From Lachnoclostridium sp. An196 (lineage in GTDB: Bacteria > Bacillota > Clostridia > Lachnospirales > Lachnospiraceae): a stretch of DNA of 64,000 nt. Below, one piece after another: positions 46,190 through 55,884 of the stretch; the first letter of the stretch is position 1, and every line of letters starts with the position of its first letter. The notes beneath the pieces are model-generated. The model did no database searches and had not been told where the DNA came from. It saw only the letters and a list, made by a program, of their open reading frames with translations. The position numbers were made by a program, and so were the translations under genes. The stretch is taken from contig NZ_NFJZ01000001.1 of assembly GCF_002160135.1 (NCBI RefSeq), positions 1-64,000 on the forward strand, given 5' to 3'.

Positions 46190-47140
46190 ATGACATCATT
46201 GTTAGAATTAAAACAGCATTTGAAATTATTTTATTCCAAATTCGATACTTACATTATTCCGGTTCTGAAATTTCTCTTGGCGCTGGCTGTGTTTTTTACG
46301 ATCAACGGTCAGATCGGGTTTATGGAAAGGGCCGCAGGACCGGCAGTTTCTCTTTTGCTGGCGCTGCTATGCGCTTTTCTTCCCGTAAATTTGATCGCAT
46401 TATTTGGAGCGCTGCTGATCTGCCTGCATGCTTTCGCGCTGTCCATTGAGGTGTTCGCTATGGCGGCAGGACTGCTTTTTATTATGTATGCGTTATACTT
46501 TCGGGTGGCGCCGGGATACGGCTATGTGCTGGTGATAACACCGCTGGCGTTTTTTCTGAATATTCCGTATGTGATTCCGCTGGTGATGGGCCTTTTGGGA
46601 GGTCCGGTATGCGCGGTGCCGGTGGCATGCGGAACGGTGATTTATTATCTGATTTTCTATATGAAGAATAATACTACGATGCTGACGAACCCTGAGTCGG
46701 AAGAAGTGGTTTCACGTCTTGCTTACCTGGTGGAAAACATTCTGAATAATAAGACGGTTCTGCTGACGATTCTGGTATTCGCGGTGACGCTCATGGTCGT
46801 CTACGCTATTCGGCGGATGAGTATGGATTACGCATGGTATCTGGCGATTGGAGCCGGGGCTGTGGTGAATGTCGTGCTGTTTCTGGTAGGTTCACTGATA
46901 ATGTCGATCTCCATAGAGATTCTCCCGCTGGTGCTGGGAACGCTGGTGGCTCTGGCGATTGCCGTGGCAGTGGAGTTTTTTGTATTCAGTGTGGACTATT
47001 CACGTACAGAATATACACAGTTTGAAGACGACGAGTATTATTATTATGTGAAAGCGGTGCCCAAAATGTCGATCGCCATACCGGAGAAGAAAGTGAAAAA
47101 GATCAGTTCCGGCGGAAGAAATGCCCGCCGCAGACGCTGA
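46190..47140 (+). CDS. Unknown polytopic membrane protein upstream of cdaA
   Basis: The 316-residue protein has about eight or nine membrane helices spread over residues 20-265 and a basic tail ending in KKVKKISSGGRNARRRR. It has the look of a conserved clostridial protein of unknown function. A good GGAGG site precedes the ATG. It lies in the same operon as cdaA and cdaR, so it may influence, or respond to, c-di-AMP. I see no channel or transporter signature. Confidence 0.78.
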   Translation: MTSLLELKQHLKLFYSKFDTYIIPVLKFLLALAVFFTINGQIGFMERAAGPAVSLLLALLCAFLPVNLIALFGALLICLHAFALSIEVFAMAAGLLFIMYALYFRVAPGYGYVLVITPLAFFLNIPYVIPLVMGLLGGPVCAVPVACGTVIYYLIFYMKNNTTMLTNPESEEVVSRLAYLVENILNNKTVLLTILVFAVTLMVVYAIRRMSMDYAWYLAIGAGAVVNVVLFLVGSLIMSISIEILPLVLGTLVALAIAVAVEFFVFSVDYSRTEYTQFEDDEYYYYVKAVPKMSIAIPEKKVKKISSGGRNARRRR

Positions 47141-47181
47141 CAGCCATATCGCAGAGACTGCCTGAGAAAGGATGTGGGACA

Positions 47182-48060
47182 ATGAGTCTGGATCAAATAA
47201 GGCAATACCTGGACTGGAATACACTGAACGTCACCTGGACGGATGTGGCGGAGATTGTTATCCTGTCTTTTATCATATATCAGATCATGATCTGGATCAA
47301 ATCGACGCGGGCCTGGACGCTGCTGAAAGGATTTGCGGTGGTGCTTGCACTTCTGGCAGTGGCGGCAATTTTTCACATGGACACAATTCTGTGGATTGCG
47401 AAGAATTTTTTCAGTCTTGGTATCACAGCGCTGATCATCGTGTTTCAGCCGGAGCTTCGGCGTGCGCTGGAACAGCTGGGAGAAAAAAATATACTTACAA
47501 CGATTGTTCCGTTTGACAGCCCCAAAACAGCGGGGGAAGGGATGACGGATCGAACGGTGTCGGAACTGGTCAAAGCCTGTTTTGAGATGGGCAAGGCAAG
47601 AACAGGCGCGCTTATAGTAATCGAACAAAGTGTGAGCCTGCAGGAATACGACAGAACAGGAATCTCGCTGGATTCTCTTGTGTCCAGTCAGCTTCTTCTG
47701 AATATTTTTGAAAAAAACACACCGCTGCATGACGGAGCGGTGATTCTGGCAGGAAACAGAGTCCGTTCTGCCACCTGTTATCTGCCTTTATCAGACAATA
47801 TGACTCTGAGTAAGGAACTGGGAACGAGACACCGGGCTGCCGTAGGGGTGAGCGAAGTCAGCGATTCTCTGACGGTTGTGGTGTCTGAGGAAACGGGATC
47901 CGTTTCTGTGGCAAAAAGCGGGCGTCTGCTTCGCAACCTCAATCAGGAACAGCTCAGGGAACAGCTTCGCGCCCTTCAGGCGAAGACGGGAGAGAAAAAA
48001 AGAAAGGTGCTCAGACTGTGGAAAGGACGTGGCGGACATGAAGACAAAACTGCTCAATAA
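47182..48060 (+). CDS. cdaA: Diadenylate cyclase CdaA
   Basis: The 292-residue membrane enzyme makes cyclic di-AMP from two ATP, controlling potassium and osmolyte homeostasis and cell-wall balance. Three N-terminal helices (about 22-40, 47-64, 74-90) precede the DAC domain with DGA at 184-186 and RHR at 216-218, both needed for catalysis. The gene overlaps cdaR by 23 bases, the usual pairing. Usually glmM follows in Firmicutes; here it does not. Confidence 0.95.
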   Translation: MSLDQIRQYLDWNTLNVTWTDVAEIVILSFIIYQIMIWIKSTRAWTLLKGFAVVLALLAVAAIFHMDTILWIAKNFFSLGITALIIVFQPELRRALEQLGEKNILTTIVPFDSPKTAGEGMTDRTVSELVKACFEMGKARTGALIVIEQSVSLQEYDRTGISLDSLVSSQLLLNIFEKNTPLHDGAVILAGNRVRSATCYLPLSDNMTLSKELGTRHRAAVGVSEVSDSLTVVVSEETGSVSVAKSGRLLRNLNQEQLREQLRALQAKTGEKKRKVLRLWKGRGGHEDKTAQ

Positions 48061-49303
48061 CCTGCTGCTGAAATTGCTTTCCGTAGCGGCAGCCATGGTT
48101 CTGTGGCTGATCGTGGTAAATATCGATGATCCCATAACAGACGTTTCTTTCAGAAACATAAAAGTTGACATTGTTAATGCGGATATACTTGCGGATCAGG
48201 GGCAGGTATATCGGGTCGTGGAAGGTACGGATACCGTAGATCTGACGGTATATGCCCGCACCTCTGTGGCGGGGCGCCTTCAGGCATCAGATTTCAGGGC
48301 GACGGCAGATGTGCAGAAGGATCTGCGGTATGACAGCATGGTGAGCATTTCTGTGAGCTATGTGGGAGGAAACGCACGTACGGAAGATGCCATCGAGCGC
48401 ATAGACCAGAGCCGTTCCAATGTGCTGGTCAGCATCGAAGAGTCGGTGACAGAGCAGTTTAAAGTGACGACCAGATATACCAACGAACCCAGCGACGGAC
48501 TGGAAGTAGGTACGCTGACTCCGGAACAGACGGTGGTGGAGATCACCGGTCCGAAATCTACCGTGGATGAAATCCGGGAAGTGGTTGCCGAAGTCAATAT
48601 CGCCGGGATCACAGGAACGGCGGTGCGCACCTGCACGCTGAAACTGATCGATGGAAATGGAGACGAGATGGATGACACTTATCTGGAATACGCGGAGAAA
48701 GATCAGCCGTTCCAGGTGACGGTGACGACCCTGAATACAAAGGAAGTGGGGATCAGCTTTGACGTAAGCCAGGCGGCGCCGGAAGGCTATGGACTGTCGG
48801 CTATTTCCTATACTCCTCAGACGGTGACGATCGCAGGGGAACAGTCTAATATCCGGCCGATACTGAATCTGGATATTCCGGCGGAGGCGCTGAATCCGGA
48901 CGGACAGACCGGAAGCGTGGAGCAGACGGTGGACATCAGTCAGTATCTGCCTGACGGGATCCGGATTCCGGATGAGAATGAGAGGGAAATTGTGGTACGG
49001 ATGGAAATCATACCGTATGAGACCACAAGTTATACATTCGTCCCGGGACAGATTCATTTCGCCAATATACAGGAAGGACTGGAACTGGATGCGGAAGACA
49101 GCGGGGATGTGACGATACAGGTCAGCGGCCTGCCGGCGGATCTGGCCGCGTTGACACAGGACAGTATCCAGCTTACTGCAGATCTGGCAGATTGTACAAG
49201 AGCCGGATCATATACGGTGCCGGTGACGGTAACGGTTCCGGACGGTTATACATGTTCGGATACCCCTGAGATCACAGTGCGTCTGGTGAGAACAGAAGAA
49301 TAG
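48038..49303 (+). CDS. cdaR: CdaA regulator CdaR (YbbR-domain protein)
   Basis: The 421-residue protein has one N-terminal membrane helix (about 8-27; LLLKLLSVAAAMVLWLIVVN) and an extracellular part of about four YbbR domains, the known regulator of CdaA in Bacillus and Listeria. The start at ATG 48038 is chosen because the signal-anchor begins there; the frame runs open upstream inside cdaA but without homology. The overlap with cdaA suggests coupled translation. Full length for the family. Confidence 0.92.
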   Translation: MKTKLLNNLLLKLLSVAAAMVLWLIVVNIDDPITDVSFRNIKVDIVNADILADQGQVYRVVEGTDTVDLTVYARTSVAGRLQASDFRATADVQKDLRYDSMVSISVSYVGGNARTEDAIERIDQSRSNVLVSIEESVTEQFKVTTRYTNEPSDGLEVGTLTPEQTVVEITGPKSTVDEIREVVAEVNIAGITGTAVRTCTLKLIDGNGDEMDDTYLEYAEKDQPFQVTVTTLNTKEVGISFDVSQAAPEGYGLSAISYTPQTVTIAGEQSNIRPILNLDIPAEALNPDGQTGSVEQTVDISQYLPDGIRIPDENEREIVVRMEIIPYETTSYTFVPGQIHFANIQEGLELDAEDSGDVTIQVSGLPADLAALTQDSIQLTADLADCTRAGSYTVPVTVTVPDGYTCSDTPEITVRLVRTEE

Positions 49304-49384
49304 ACTGAATAAAGCGGGGTTCTGCTGCTCTGGCGGCAAAGCCCTGTCTTTTGCTTAAAAAGAAATTTATGTAAGGAGTCTTGC

Positions 49385-51973
49385 ATGGGTAAAAAGCATT
49401 TACTGATATGGGCTGTCTGCTGTCTGCTGATCACGGCGGCAGGGATCGCGTATCCGGTGACCAGCGCCAGATCTCTGGGGCTGGAAGGGGCAAATCAGGC
49501 GAATATGGTCAGCAGAACAGAAGAACTGACAGCAGGCAGGGTTCTGGAATTTGTGTTGGAGCCCCCTGCGGATACGGCGGAAGAGATCGGGTTTTTCTTT
49601 TCATCCGGAGGGTATCAGTTTACGGAGGGATATCTCCGGATCATGGCATTTGACGGAGACACTGTCATCGGAGGGAGGGATTTTCTCCTGTCAGAGATAG
49701 GGGACGTGCAGTTCCTGTCAGTGCAATTGGATACTCCGCCGGAAGAACTGAGGGTATGCATAAGTTCAGACGCGGCTGCGAGAGGTCCTTCTCTTTGGTT
49801 CAACGAGAATACCGTGACGCCGGGAGAAGCATATCTGGATGGTGTCAGACAGGAAAAAAGTCTTGTATATAATCTGACTTATACGGTGCGGATTCACCGC
49901 GTCTGGCAGCCTCTGGCTGTGGGCGTGCTTCTGCTGTTGGGAGGTCTCGGAGTTTACGCGGCGAACGGTTTTTCATTCCGAAAGGAAAAAGGACAGAAAT
50001 CGCCGGAAGACGGAGAAAGATTTCCCAGACCGAACAGACGGCAGGCAGCAGGATTGTTATGTATAGTGGTATTGGGGGCCCTGCTTTTTTATTATCTGTA
50101 TGATACCAGAATCCGGATTGCCCAGAATACTACAGAACAGGTAACGGTTCTGGAGGCGGACGGCGAGCTGATACCGGTGACAGAAGCCACATCTGTGGTG
50201 AGTCAGAAGGTGAAACCGGGGGAGGAACTGCTGACCGGGCTTGGCGTAAGGTTTTATCTGGAGGACGGAGTAACCCTGGACCAGGGAAGCATGCATGCGG
50301 TCGTGACGGACCTGACCCTGGGACAAGTCCTGTGTGAGACAGATATTCAGGCCTCCCAGTTTATTTCGGGAGAATATGTGGGATTGCTGTTTGAAAATTC
50401 GCAGAGCGGGGTGTCTGATCATGAATACCGCATTGATTTGACTTTCTCGGAAGAGCTTTGGGACAGCGGTCTTCAGATCATGAGCAGCAGCGAGGGAATC
50501 TGTGTAAGAGCGTATCTGTATTTTAATATATTCCTCAAAAGATTTTTCTTTTTCATGTTCCTGGGAGTGGAAGGATTCCTGTGTGTTTTCTGGTATGTGA
50601 CCTTTGTGAAAAAGGCGCGTCTGGAAACGGTTTTCCTGGTGACAGTGCTGTTCTTCGGCCTTATATACAATGTGATGCTGACGCCGTATATGGTGCCGGA
50701 CGAAGAGAAACACATCGATATGGCATACCGTTACAGCAACGATGTGCTGGGATATGAATCCCTTGGAGACACCGCATGTCTGAAGCGGGCGGATGACGCG
50801 GAGATGGAGTTTACTTCCTCGCCGTCGTTTCGGAATTACCGGAATATTTATCATGGCATGTTTTCCAAAGTGTCGGATGATACTATGGTGGAGGCGGAAG
50901 TAAACAGCAATATTGAGGGAAGTATCCTTCTGTATCTGCCCGCAGTGGCGGGGATGACACTGGCGCGTCTTCTGGGATGGGGGACAGTTCCTATGCTGCT
51001 GCTGGCCCGGTATCTGAATCTTGCCGCGTTTGCTTTCCTGACCTGGGCAGGGATGAGAAGACTTCCGTTCGGCAAGACAACGCTTTTTGTGCTTGCGCTT
51101 CTGCCGGTTAATATGCAGCAGTGCACTTCATTTTCCCATGACGCCATGGTTCACGGAATTGTATTTTTCTATAGCTGTCTGTGTATCCGGGCCATATTTG
51201 CGGAAGAGAAGATAAGCGGACAACAGATGATATTGATGGAACTCGCGGCCCTGTTCCTGATATACTGCAAAAGCGGAAGCTATTTTCCGCTGGCGCTCCT
51301 TCCGTTGCTGATTCCTGTGGTACGTTACCGGGGCAAAAAGGAAAAAGGCATGGCCATGATTGCGCTGCTGGGAATTCCTCTGGTGGGATTCCTTATGAGA
51401 AACCTGAGCGTAGTGACCGGGATTATGGCGACGACAGCGCAGACCAGCGTGGTGGAGACCGGGGGAGGAGCGGAATATCTGACTGGTTATACGCTGGGAT
51501 ATTTTCTGAACGATCCGATAGAACTGGTTTATATGCTGGTCAATACTGTTTTTGACAAAGGCGGATTTTATCTGGAGTCTCTGGTCGGATATCAGCTGGG
51601 ATGGGTAGAGATCGAGACGTCCGTGATAGTGGTTCTGCTGTTCTGGTTCCTGTTGTTCCTGTCTGTCTGCGACACGGAAGGAAGCCAGATACAGATTTGC
51701 AAGGGACAGCGTGCATGGATGTTTCTGCTGTGTGCGGGAAGTACAGGATTGATTCTTCTGGGGATGCTGCTTCAGTGGACGCCTATGGGGTATGTGTCTA
51801 TCGAGGGAGTTCAGGGAAGATATTTCCTGCCGTTTATGCTGGTCCTGCTGACTGCGTGCAAAAACAAATTTATTCTGCTCAGGCGCAGGATCGACAGAGG
51901 AATTGTGTCCGCTGCCGTGACAGGGCAGCTCCTGACCCTTATGTATGTGATAAAACAGGTGACGATGGTATAA
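49385..51973 (+). CDS. DUF2142-family membrane protein
   Basis: The 862-residue protein has an N-terminal helix, an extracytoplasmic region (to about 390) and a polytopic C-terminal half. The phrase MVPDEEKHIDMAYRYSN near residues 437-453 fits the acidic motif typical of DUF2142 proteins, which resemble GT-C glycosyltransferases and occur in surface-polysaccharide clusters. It is probably a lipid-linked-sugar glycosyltransferase. AAGGAGTC precedes the ATG. Its TAATG end overlaps the start of the next glycosyltransferase by one base, so they are co-translated. Confidence 0.85.
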   Translation: MGKKHLLIWAVCCLLITAAGIAYPVTSARSLGLEGANQANMVSRTEELTAGRVLEFVLEPPADTAEEIGFFFSSGGYQFTEGYLRIMAFDGDTVIGGRDFLLSEIGDVQFLSVQLDTPPEELRVCISSDAAARGPSLWFNENTVTPGEAYLDGVRQEKSLVYNLTYTVRIHRVWQPLAVGVLLLLGGLGVYAANGFSFRKEKGQKSPEDGERFPRPNRRQAAGLLCIVVLGALLFYYLYDTRIRIAQNTTEQVTVLEADGELIPVTEATSVVSQKVKPGEELLTGLGVRFYLEDGVTLDQGSMHAVVTDLTLGQVLCETDIQASQFISGEYVGLLFENSQSGVSDHEYRIDLTFSEELWDSGLQIMSSSEGICVRAYLYFNIFLKRFFFFMFLGVEGFLCVFWYVTFVKKARLETVFLVTVLFFGLIYNVMLTPYMVPDEEKHIDMAYRYSNDVLGYESLGDTACLKRADDAEMEFTSSPSFRNYRNIYHGMFSKVSDDTMVEAEVNSNIEGSILLYLPAVAGMTLARLLGWGTVPMLLLARYLNLAAFAFLTWAGMRRLPFGKTTLFVLALLPVNMQQCTSFSHDAMVHGIVFFYSCLCIRAIFAEEKISGQQMILMELAALFLIYCKSGSYFPLALLPLLIPVVRYRGKKEKGMAMIALLGIPLVGFLMRNLSVVTGIMATTAQTSVVETGGGAEYLTGYTLGYFLNDPIELVYMLVNTVFDKGGFYLESLVGYQLGWVEIETSVIVVLLFWFLLFLSVCDTEGSQIQICKGQRAWMFLLCAGSTGLILLGMLLQWTPMGYVSIEGVQGRYFLPFMLVLLTACKNKFILLRRRIDRGIVSAAVTGQLLTLMYVIKQVTMV

Positions 51974-53001
51974 TGAATGAAGATGTGAGGTTCAGCGTGG
52001 TGATTCCGGTCTATCAGGCTCTGGATACGCTGGAAAGATGTGTGGCTTCCTGGCTGGGACAATCGAGAAGTGATCTGGAACTGATTCTGGTAGACGACGG
52101 TTCCACGGACGGAAGCGGCGATAAATGTGAAGAACTGGCCGGTGGGGATTCCAGGATCCGTGTAATACATCAGACAAACGCGGGCGTGTCCGCGGCCAGA
52201 AATGCGGGAATTGGTGCCGCGCGGGGAGAATTCTTGCTGTTTACGGACAGCGACGATTATGTGGAACCAGTTTATCTGGAAAAGATGGCCTCCGCGCAGC
52301 GGCTGGAGGACAGCGATCTGGTATTATGCGGGTTTCACCATCTGTATGACGGAACGGATATCAGGAAAGTTCCGGAGCTGTCCGGAACCTGGGCAATGGA
52401 AGCTTTCGCGGAGCCGTTTCTCTCTCTGTATGAAAAGAGTTATCTGAATATGCCCTGGAACAAGCTTTTCCGCAGAGAATGGCTGGGAAAATTCGATACA
52501 GATCTCAGCCTGGGAGAAGATCTGCTCTTTAACCTGGAGTATCTGAGAAGATGCCGGAAAATCACAGTGGTTCCGGAAGCTCTTTGTTTTTATATACAGG
52601 AAGAGCAGAAAACGACTCTTTCTTCCCGAAAGAGGGAAGACCGTCTGGAACTGGCGAAAATGGTATGTCGGGAGACGGAACATTTCTACGAAGAACGGTG
52701 GAAGACCAGACCGGATGGAAGAATTTTTACCCGATATATGAACGAGATTCTGGATGAATGTGAGAAATTGCCGACGGACCGCAGTCTGAGTTTGAAAGAA
52801 AAAAGAGAATACATTCATATGTGTGCCGGAGATTCCTGGGTGAGGCAGAGAGGTAAGGAAGCATGTCTTTCGCTGCCGGATTACCGGATTCTGTGGTTTT
52901 TTCTGAAACGGGATATGCCGCGCACCGTGTATGCTTTATGTGTGCTTCGCCGTGCAGTGGTGACGATTGTACATGAAATGCGCAGGAGGAGACAGAGATG
53001 A
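51973..53001 (+). CDS. Family 2 glycosyltransferase, first of three
   Basis: The 342-residue GT-A enzyme opens with FSVVIPVYQALDTLERCVAS, then LVDDGSTDGSGDKC (nucleotide binding) and the metal-binding TDSDDYVEP. It probably transfers a sugar from a UDP- or dTDP-sugar to a lipid-linked glycan. The ATG at 51973 overlaps the stop codon of the DUF2142 gene (TAATG); a longer frame upstream lies within that gene and is rejected. It overlaps the second glycosyltransferase by four bases. Confidence 0.9.
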   Translation: MNEDVRFSVVIPVYQALDTLERCVASWLGQSRSDLELILVDDGSTDGSGDKCEELAGGDSRIRVIHQTNAGVSAARNAGIGAARGEFLLFTDSDDYVEPVYLEKMASAQRLEDSDLVLCGFHHLYDGTDIRKVPELSGTWAMEAFAEPFLSLYEKSYLNMPWNKLFRREWLGKFDTDLSLGEDLLFNLEYLRRCRKITVVPEALCFYIQEEQKTTLSSRKREDRLELAKMVCRETEHFYEERWKTRPDGRIFTRYMNEILDECEKLPTDRSLSLKEKREYIHMCAGDSWVRQRGKEACLSLPDYRILWFFLKRDMPRTVYALCVLRRAVVTIVHEMRRRRQR

Positions 53002-53975
53002 AACCTTTGATCAGTGTAATTGTGCCTGTTTACCGGGTGGAAGAATTTCTGCCAAGATGCGTGGACAGTCTGAGGGCGCAGACTTATGAAAATCTGGAGA
53101 TTATTCTGGTGGATGACGGATCTCCGGATCACTGTCCGGAGATTTGTGAGAAATATGCGGCCAGAGATGTGAGGATCCGGGTTATTCATCAAGAAAACAG
53201 AGGACTCTCGGGAGCGCGGAATGCGGGAATCGACGCGGCAGCAGGCGAATATCTGGCATTCGTGGATTCGGACGATTATGTAACGGAGGACTTTATCGAA
53301 TCTTTGTACACGCTTGCAGAGGAGACCGGGTGTCCGATTGCGCAGTGCAAATTTTCTTATGTACAGGGAGAAAGACTTCGGGAAAGAGAAAATCAGGTCT
53401 GGAAAATCTATCGGGGAGAGAGCCTGATGACCCAGCTCTACGGTCCGGAAGAAGAAGCGACTTGTTTTGTTGTGGCATGGAACAAACTATACCGAAAGGA
53501 TTTATTTGACGGTATCCGATACCCGGAAGGCAGGGTTCATGAAGACGAGGCAACGACATACCGGTTATTCCATGCAGGGAAAAAACTGGCTTTTCTGGAC
53601 CGCGCGTTGTATGGATACTACACAGGAAATACAGGGAGCATTACGGCGGTGTTTTCGCGGAAAAGACTGGACTGGATGACTGCCCATGAGGAGAGGATCT
53701 GCTTTTTCGCGGATCACGGATATGAAAATCTGCTTCCGGCAGCGTACAGAAAGCTATGCGACGCATGCATCACTTTTTATTTTCGCTGTACGGAGGATGT
53801 GGAGAGCTCAAAGACGCTGCAGGCTGACTTAAAAAAACGCCTGCAGAAATATCAGAAGGACGGAGCGGCGTTCATCCGCAAGCTTCCCTGGAAAACACGG
53901 ACGGGGTACCGGCTGTTTCGTATTTCACCGGGAGTCTATCAAAAAATTCTGAGCAGGATACAGGAGCCGGGATGA
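52998..53975 (+). CDS. Family 2 glycosyltransferase, second of three
   Basis: The 325-residue GT-A enzyme is closely similar to its neighbours at the N-terminus: VIVPVYRVEEFLPRCVDSL, LVDDGSPDHCPEICEKY and AFVDSDDYVTEDF. Similarity drops in the C-terminal acceptor-binding half, consistent with different acceptor specificities. It starts in an ATGA overlap with the first copy and ends in the same kind of overlap with the third. Confidence 0.9.
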   Translation: MKPLISVIVPVYRVEEFLPRCVDSLRAQTYENLEIILVDDGSPDHCPEICEKYAARDVRIRVIHQENRGLSGARNAGIDAAAGEYLAFVDSDDYVTEDFIESLYTLAEETGCPIAQCKFSYVQGERLRERENQVWKIYRGESLMTQLYGPEEEATCFVVAWNKLYRKDLFDGIRYPEGRVHEDEATTYRLFHAGKKLAFLDRALYGYYTGNTGSITAVFSRKRLDWMTAHEERICFFADHGYENLLPAAYRKLCDACITFYFRCTEDVESSKTLQADLKKRLQKYQKDGAAFIRKLPWKTRTGYRLFRISPGVYQKILSRIQEPG

Positions 53976-55030
53976 AAGAAAAGATCAGTGTAATTGTGCC
54001 GGTTTACGGCGTGGAAAAAGTGCTGGGACGCTGTGTGGAAAGTATTCTGGCGCAGACATATGAAAATATAGAAATAATATTGGTGGATGACGGATCGCCG
54101 GATAGCTGTCCGGCGATCTGCGACGACTACAGCAGGAGATTTTCCAATATCCGGACCATACACAAAAGGAACGGAGGACTTACTTCCGCATGGAAAGAAG
54201 GAGTGCGTCATGCGGAAGGAGCGCTGCTGGGATTTGTGGACAGCGATGACTGGATCGATCCGGACATGTATGAGCGGCTGGCGGGAGCATTGGAGGAAAA
54301 AGATGCGGATATCGCCATGGCGGGGCTGGTTTTTGACTATGCGGATCCGGGATATCCTCCCCGCCGGGAGACGAACCGGATGGAGAAGCCGTTTTATGAC
54401 AGCGCGGATTTGAAAGCCCTTTTTCCGGTCCTTTTGAATGACGGAAGTTTTATCGGGAGAACGATCCAGCCTTCCCGTGTGACAAAGCTGTTCCGGAGAG
54501 AGCTGGTGGAGCGCAACCTGGACCTGTGGGATGAACGGGTGACGGTAGGAGAGGACCTGCAGATGGTCTTCGCCGCAGTGCTGGATGCCCGGGGGATCTG
54601 CGCGGTCCCGGATTATTATCCGTACCATTACTGGTACAATATGGCTTCTATGACTGGCGGACACGATCCGGCATATCTTCAAAAGATTAAACTGCTTCGC
54701 GAACGGATGGAGAAGATCTCTGACGAAAAAGGAGTCTATGATTTCCGGCCTCAGATCCGCAACGATTTTCTGAGTCTGGCGGTTATGGCAGTGAAAAACG
54801 AGATTTGGAGAAACCGTCGGGACCCGTTGGGAAAAGTATTGGAAAATGTAAGTGCCATGTGCCGGGATGCCTCCGTGCAGGAGGCATTGCGGAATCATAC
54901 GATGGACAGGATAGGATTATCTGTCAGGCTTTATATTTTTATGATGAAACACGGGATGGCGTTTAGCTGCTATCTGGTTACAAAGATATTCTTTACTTTT
55001 TACTATCGGATCTTTTCCCGTATGCAGTGA
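53972..55030 (+). CDS. Family 2 glycosyltransferase, third of three
   Basis: The 352-residue GT-A enzyme carries VIVPVYGVEKVLGRCVESIL, LVDDGSPDSCPAICDDY and GFVDSDDWIDPDMY. The N-terminal domain is nearly a copy of the second enzyme while the C-terminal 200 residues diverge, pointing to tandem duplication and specialisation. Its last helix is hydrophobic and may touch the membrane. It starts at an ATGA overlap. Confidence 0.9.
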   Translation: MKEKISVIVPVYGVEKVLGRCVESILAQTYENIEIILVDDGSPDSCPAICDDYSRRFSNIRTIHKRNGGLTSAWKEGVRHAEGALLGFVDSDDWIDPDMYERLAGALEEKDADIAMAGLVFDYADPGYPPRRETNRMEKPFYDSADLKALFPVLLNDGSFIGRTIQPSRVTKLFRRELVERNLDLWDERVTVGEDLQMVFAAVLDARGICAVPDYYPYHYWYNMASMTGGHDPAYLQKIKLLRERMEKISDEKGVYDFRPQIRNDFLSLAVMAVKNEIWRNRRDPLGKVLENVSAMCRDASVQEALRNHTMDRIGLSVRLYIFMMKHGMAFSCYLVTKIFFTFYYRIFSRMQ

Positions 55031-55044
55031 TAAAGGAGAGAAAA

Positions 55045-55884
55045 ATGGAACGGAAATTGATATTTCTGGATATTGACGGGACAATTTTGATCCCGGGAAT
55101 GGTTGTCCGTCGGGAGGTTATGGAAGGACTCCGGAGGGCCCGCAACCGGGGGCATCAGATCTTTATCTGTACAGGGAGAGCTGTGTCGGTGCTGCCCGCG
55201 GAACTGGACGATCTGACATGGGACGGGGTGATCGCCAGCGCCGGAAGCGATATCTGGATTCATGGACAGAATGTCTACCGCGGTTCTCTGGAAGTGGAGC
55301 AGATCCGGAAGGCCAGCAGGCTCCTGGAAGGATTTGGAGCGGTTTATGTGCTGGAAGGCTATGACCACATGTATGTATGCGGCTATGGAAGAAAGCTGCT
55401 GTTGGATCAGGTGGCGTCCGAAGATCTTAATCCTGAGATGGTACGATGGAGAAATTTCTTCCGGCAGAAAAAGAATGTCCGGAGCTTCGAGGAGTGGGAT
55501 CCGGATCAGACGCCGATCCCTAAAGTGACTTTTATGTTGTGGGGAAAAGAATATCTGGAAAAGCTGGAATCAGAGTTAAAAGATGATTTTTATATGGCGC
55601 TGTTCCAGACCGGATCAGGTGATTTCTTCAACGGGGAGCTGATCTCGCTGAAAGACAATAAAGGTACGGCAGTACGGCGGACGGCGGACCTTCTGAAAGC
55701 AGATATCAAAGACACGATAGCTTTTGGAGACAGCATGAACGATTATCAGATGATTGAAATGGCAGAAGTGGGAGTCGCTATGGGAAACGCGGATGAAAAA
55801 GTGAAAAAGATTGCTGACCGGGTCTGTGAATCTGTGGAGGAAGACGGGGTGATCCGGGAGTTGGAAAGGATGGGAATATGTTGA
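55045..55884 (+). CDS. Cof-type HAD-superfamily phosphatase
   Basis: The 279-residue class IIB HAD hydrolase removes phosphate from sugar phosphates or cofactors. Motif I is LDIDGTIL, with the first Asp as nucleophile; motif IV is AFGDSMNDYQM. The start at 55045 follows AAAGGAGAG; a GTG at 55027 precedes that site and is rejected. It ends overlapping the DUF6020 gene by seven bases. In this setting it may handle a sugar-phosphate intermediate, but Cof proteins are broad in substrate. Confidence 0.9.
   Translation: MERKLIFLDIDGTILIPGMVVRREVMEGLRRARNRGHQIFICTGRAVSVLPAELDDLTWDGVIASAGSDIWIHGQNVYRGSLEVEQIRKASRLLEGFGAVYVLEGYDHMYVCGYGRKLLLDQVASEDLNPEMVRWRNFFRQKKNVRSFEEWDPDQTPIPKVTFMLWGKEYLEKLESELKDDFYMALFQTGSGDFFNGELISLKDNKGTAVRRTADLLKADIKDTIAFGDSMNDYQMIEMAEVGVAMGNADEKVKKIADRVCESVEEDGVIRELERMGIC

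Noticed and set aside
49316-49360. Terminator after cdaR
   Set aside because: The possible GGGTTCTGC/GCAAAGCCC stem contains a mismatch and a wobble and its T run is interrupted; too weak to list as a feature.
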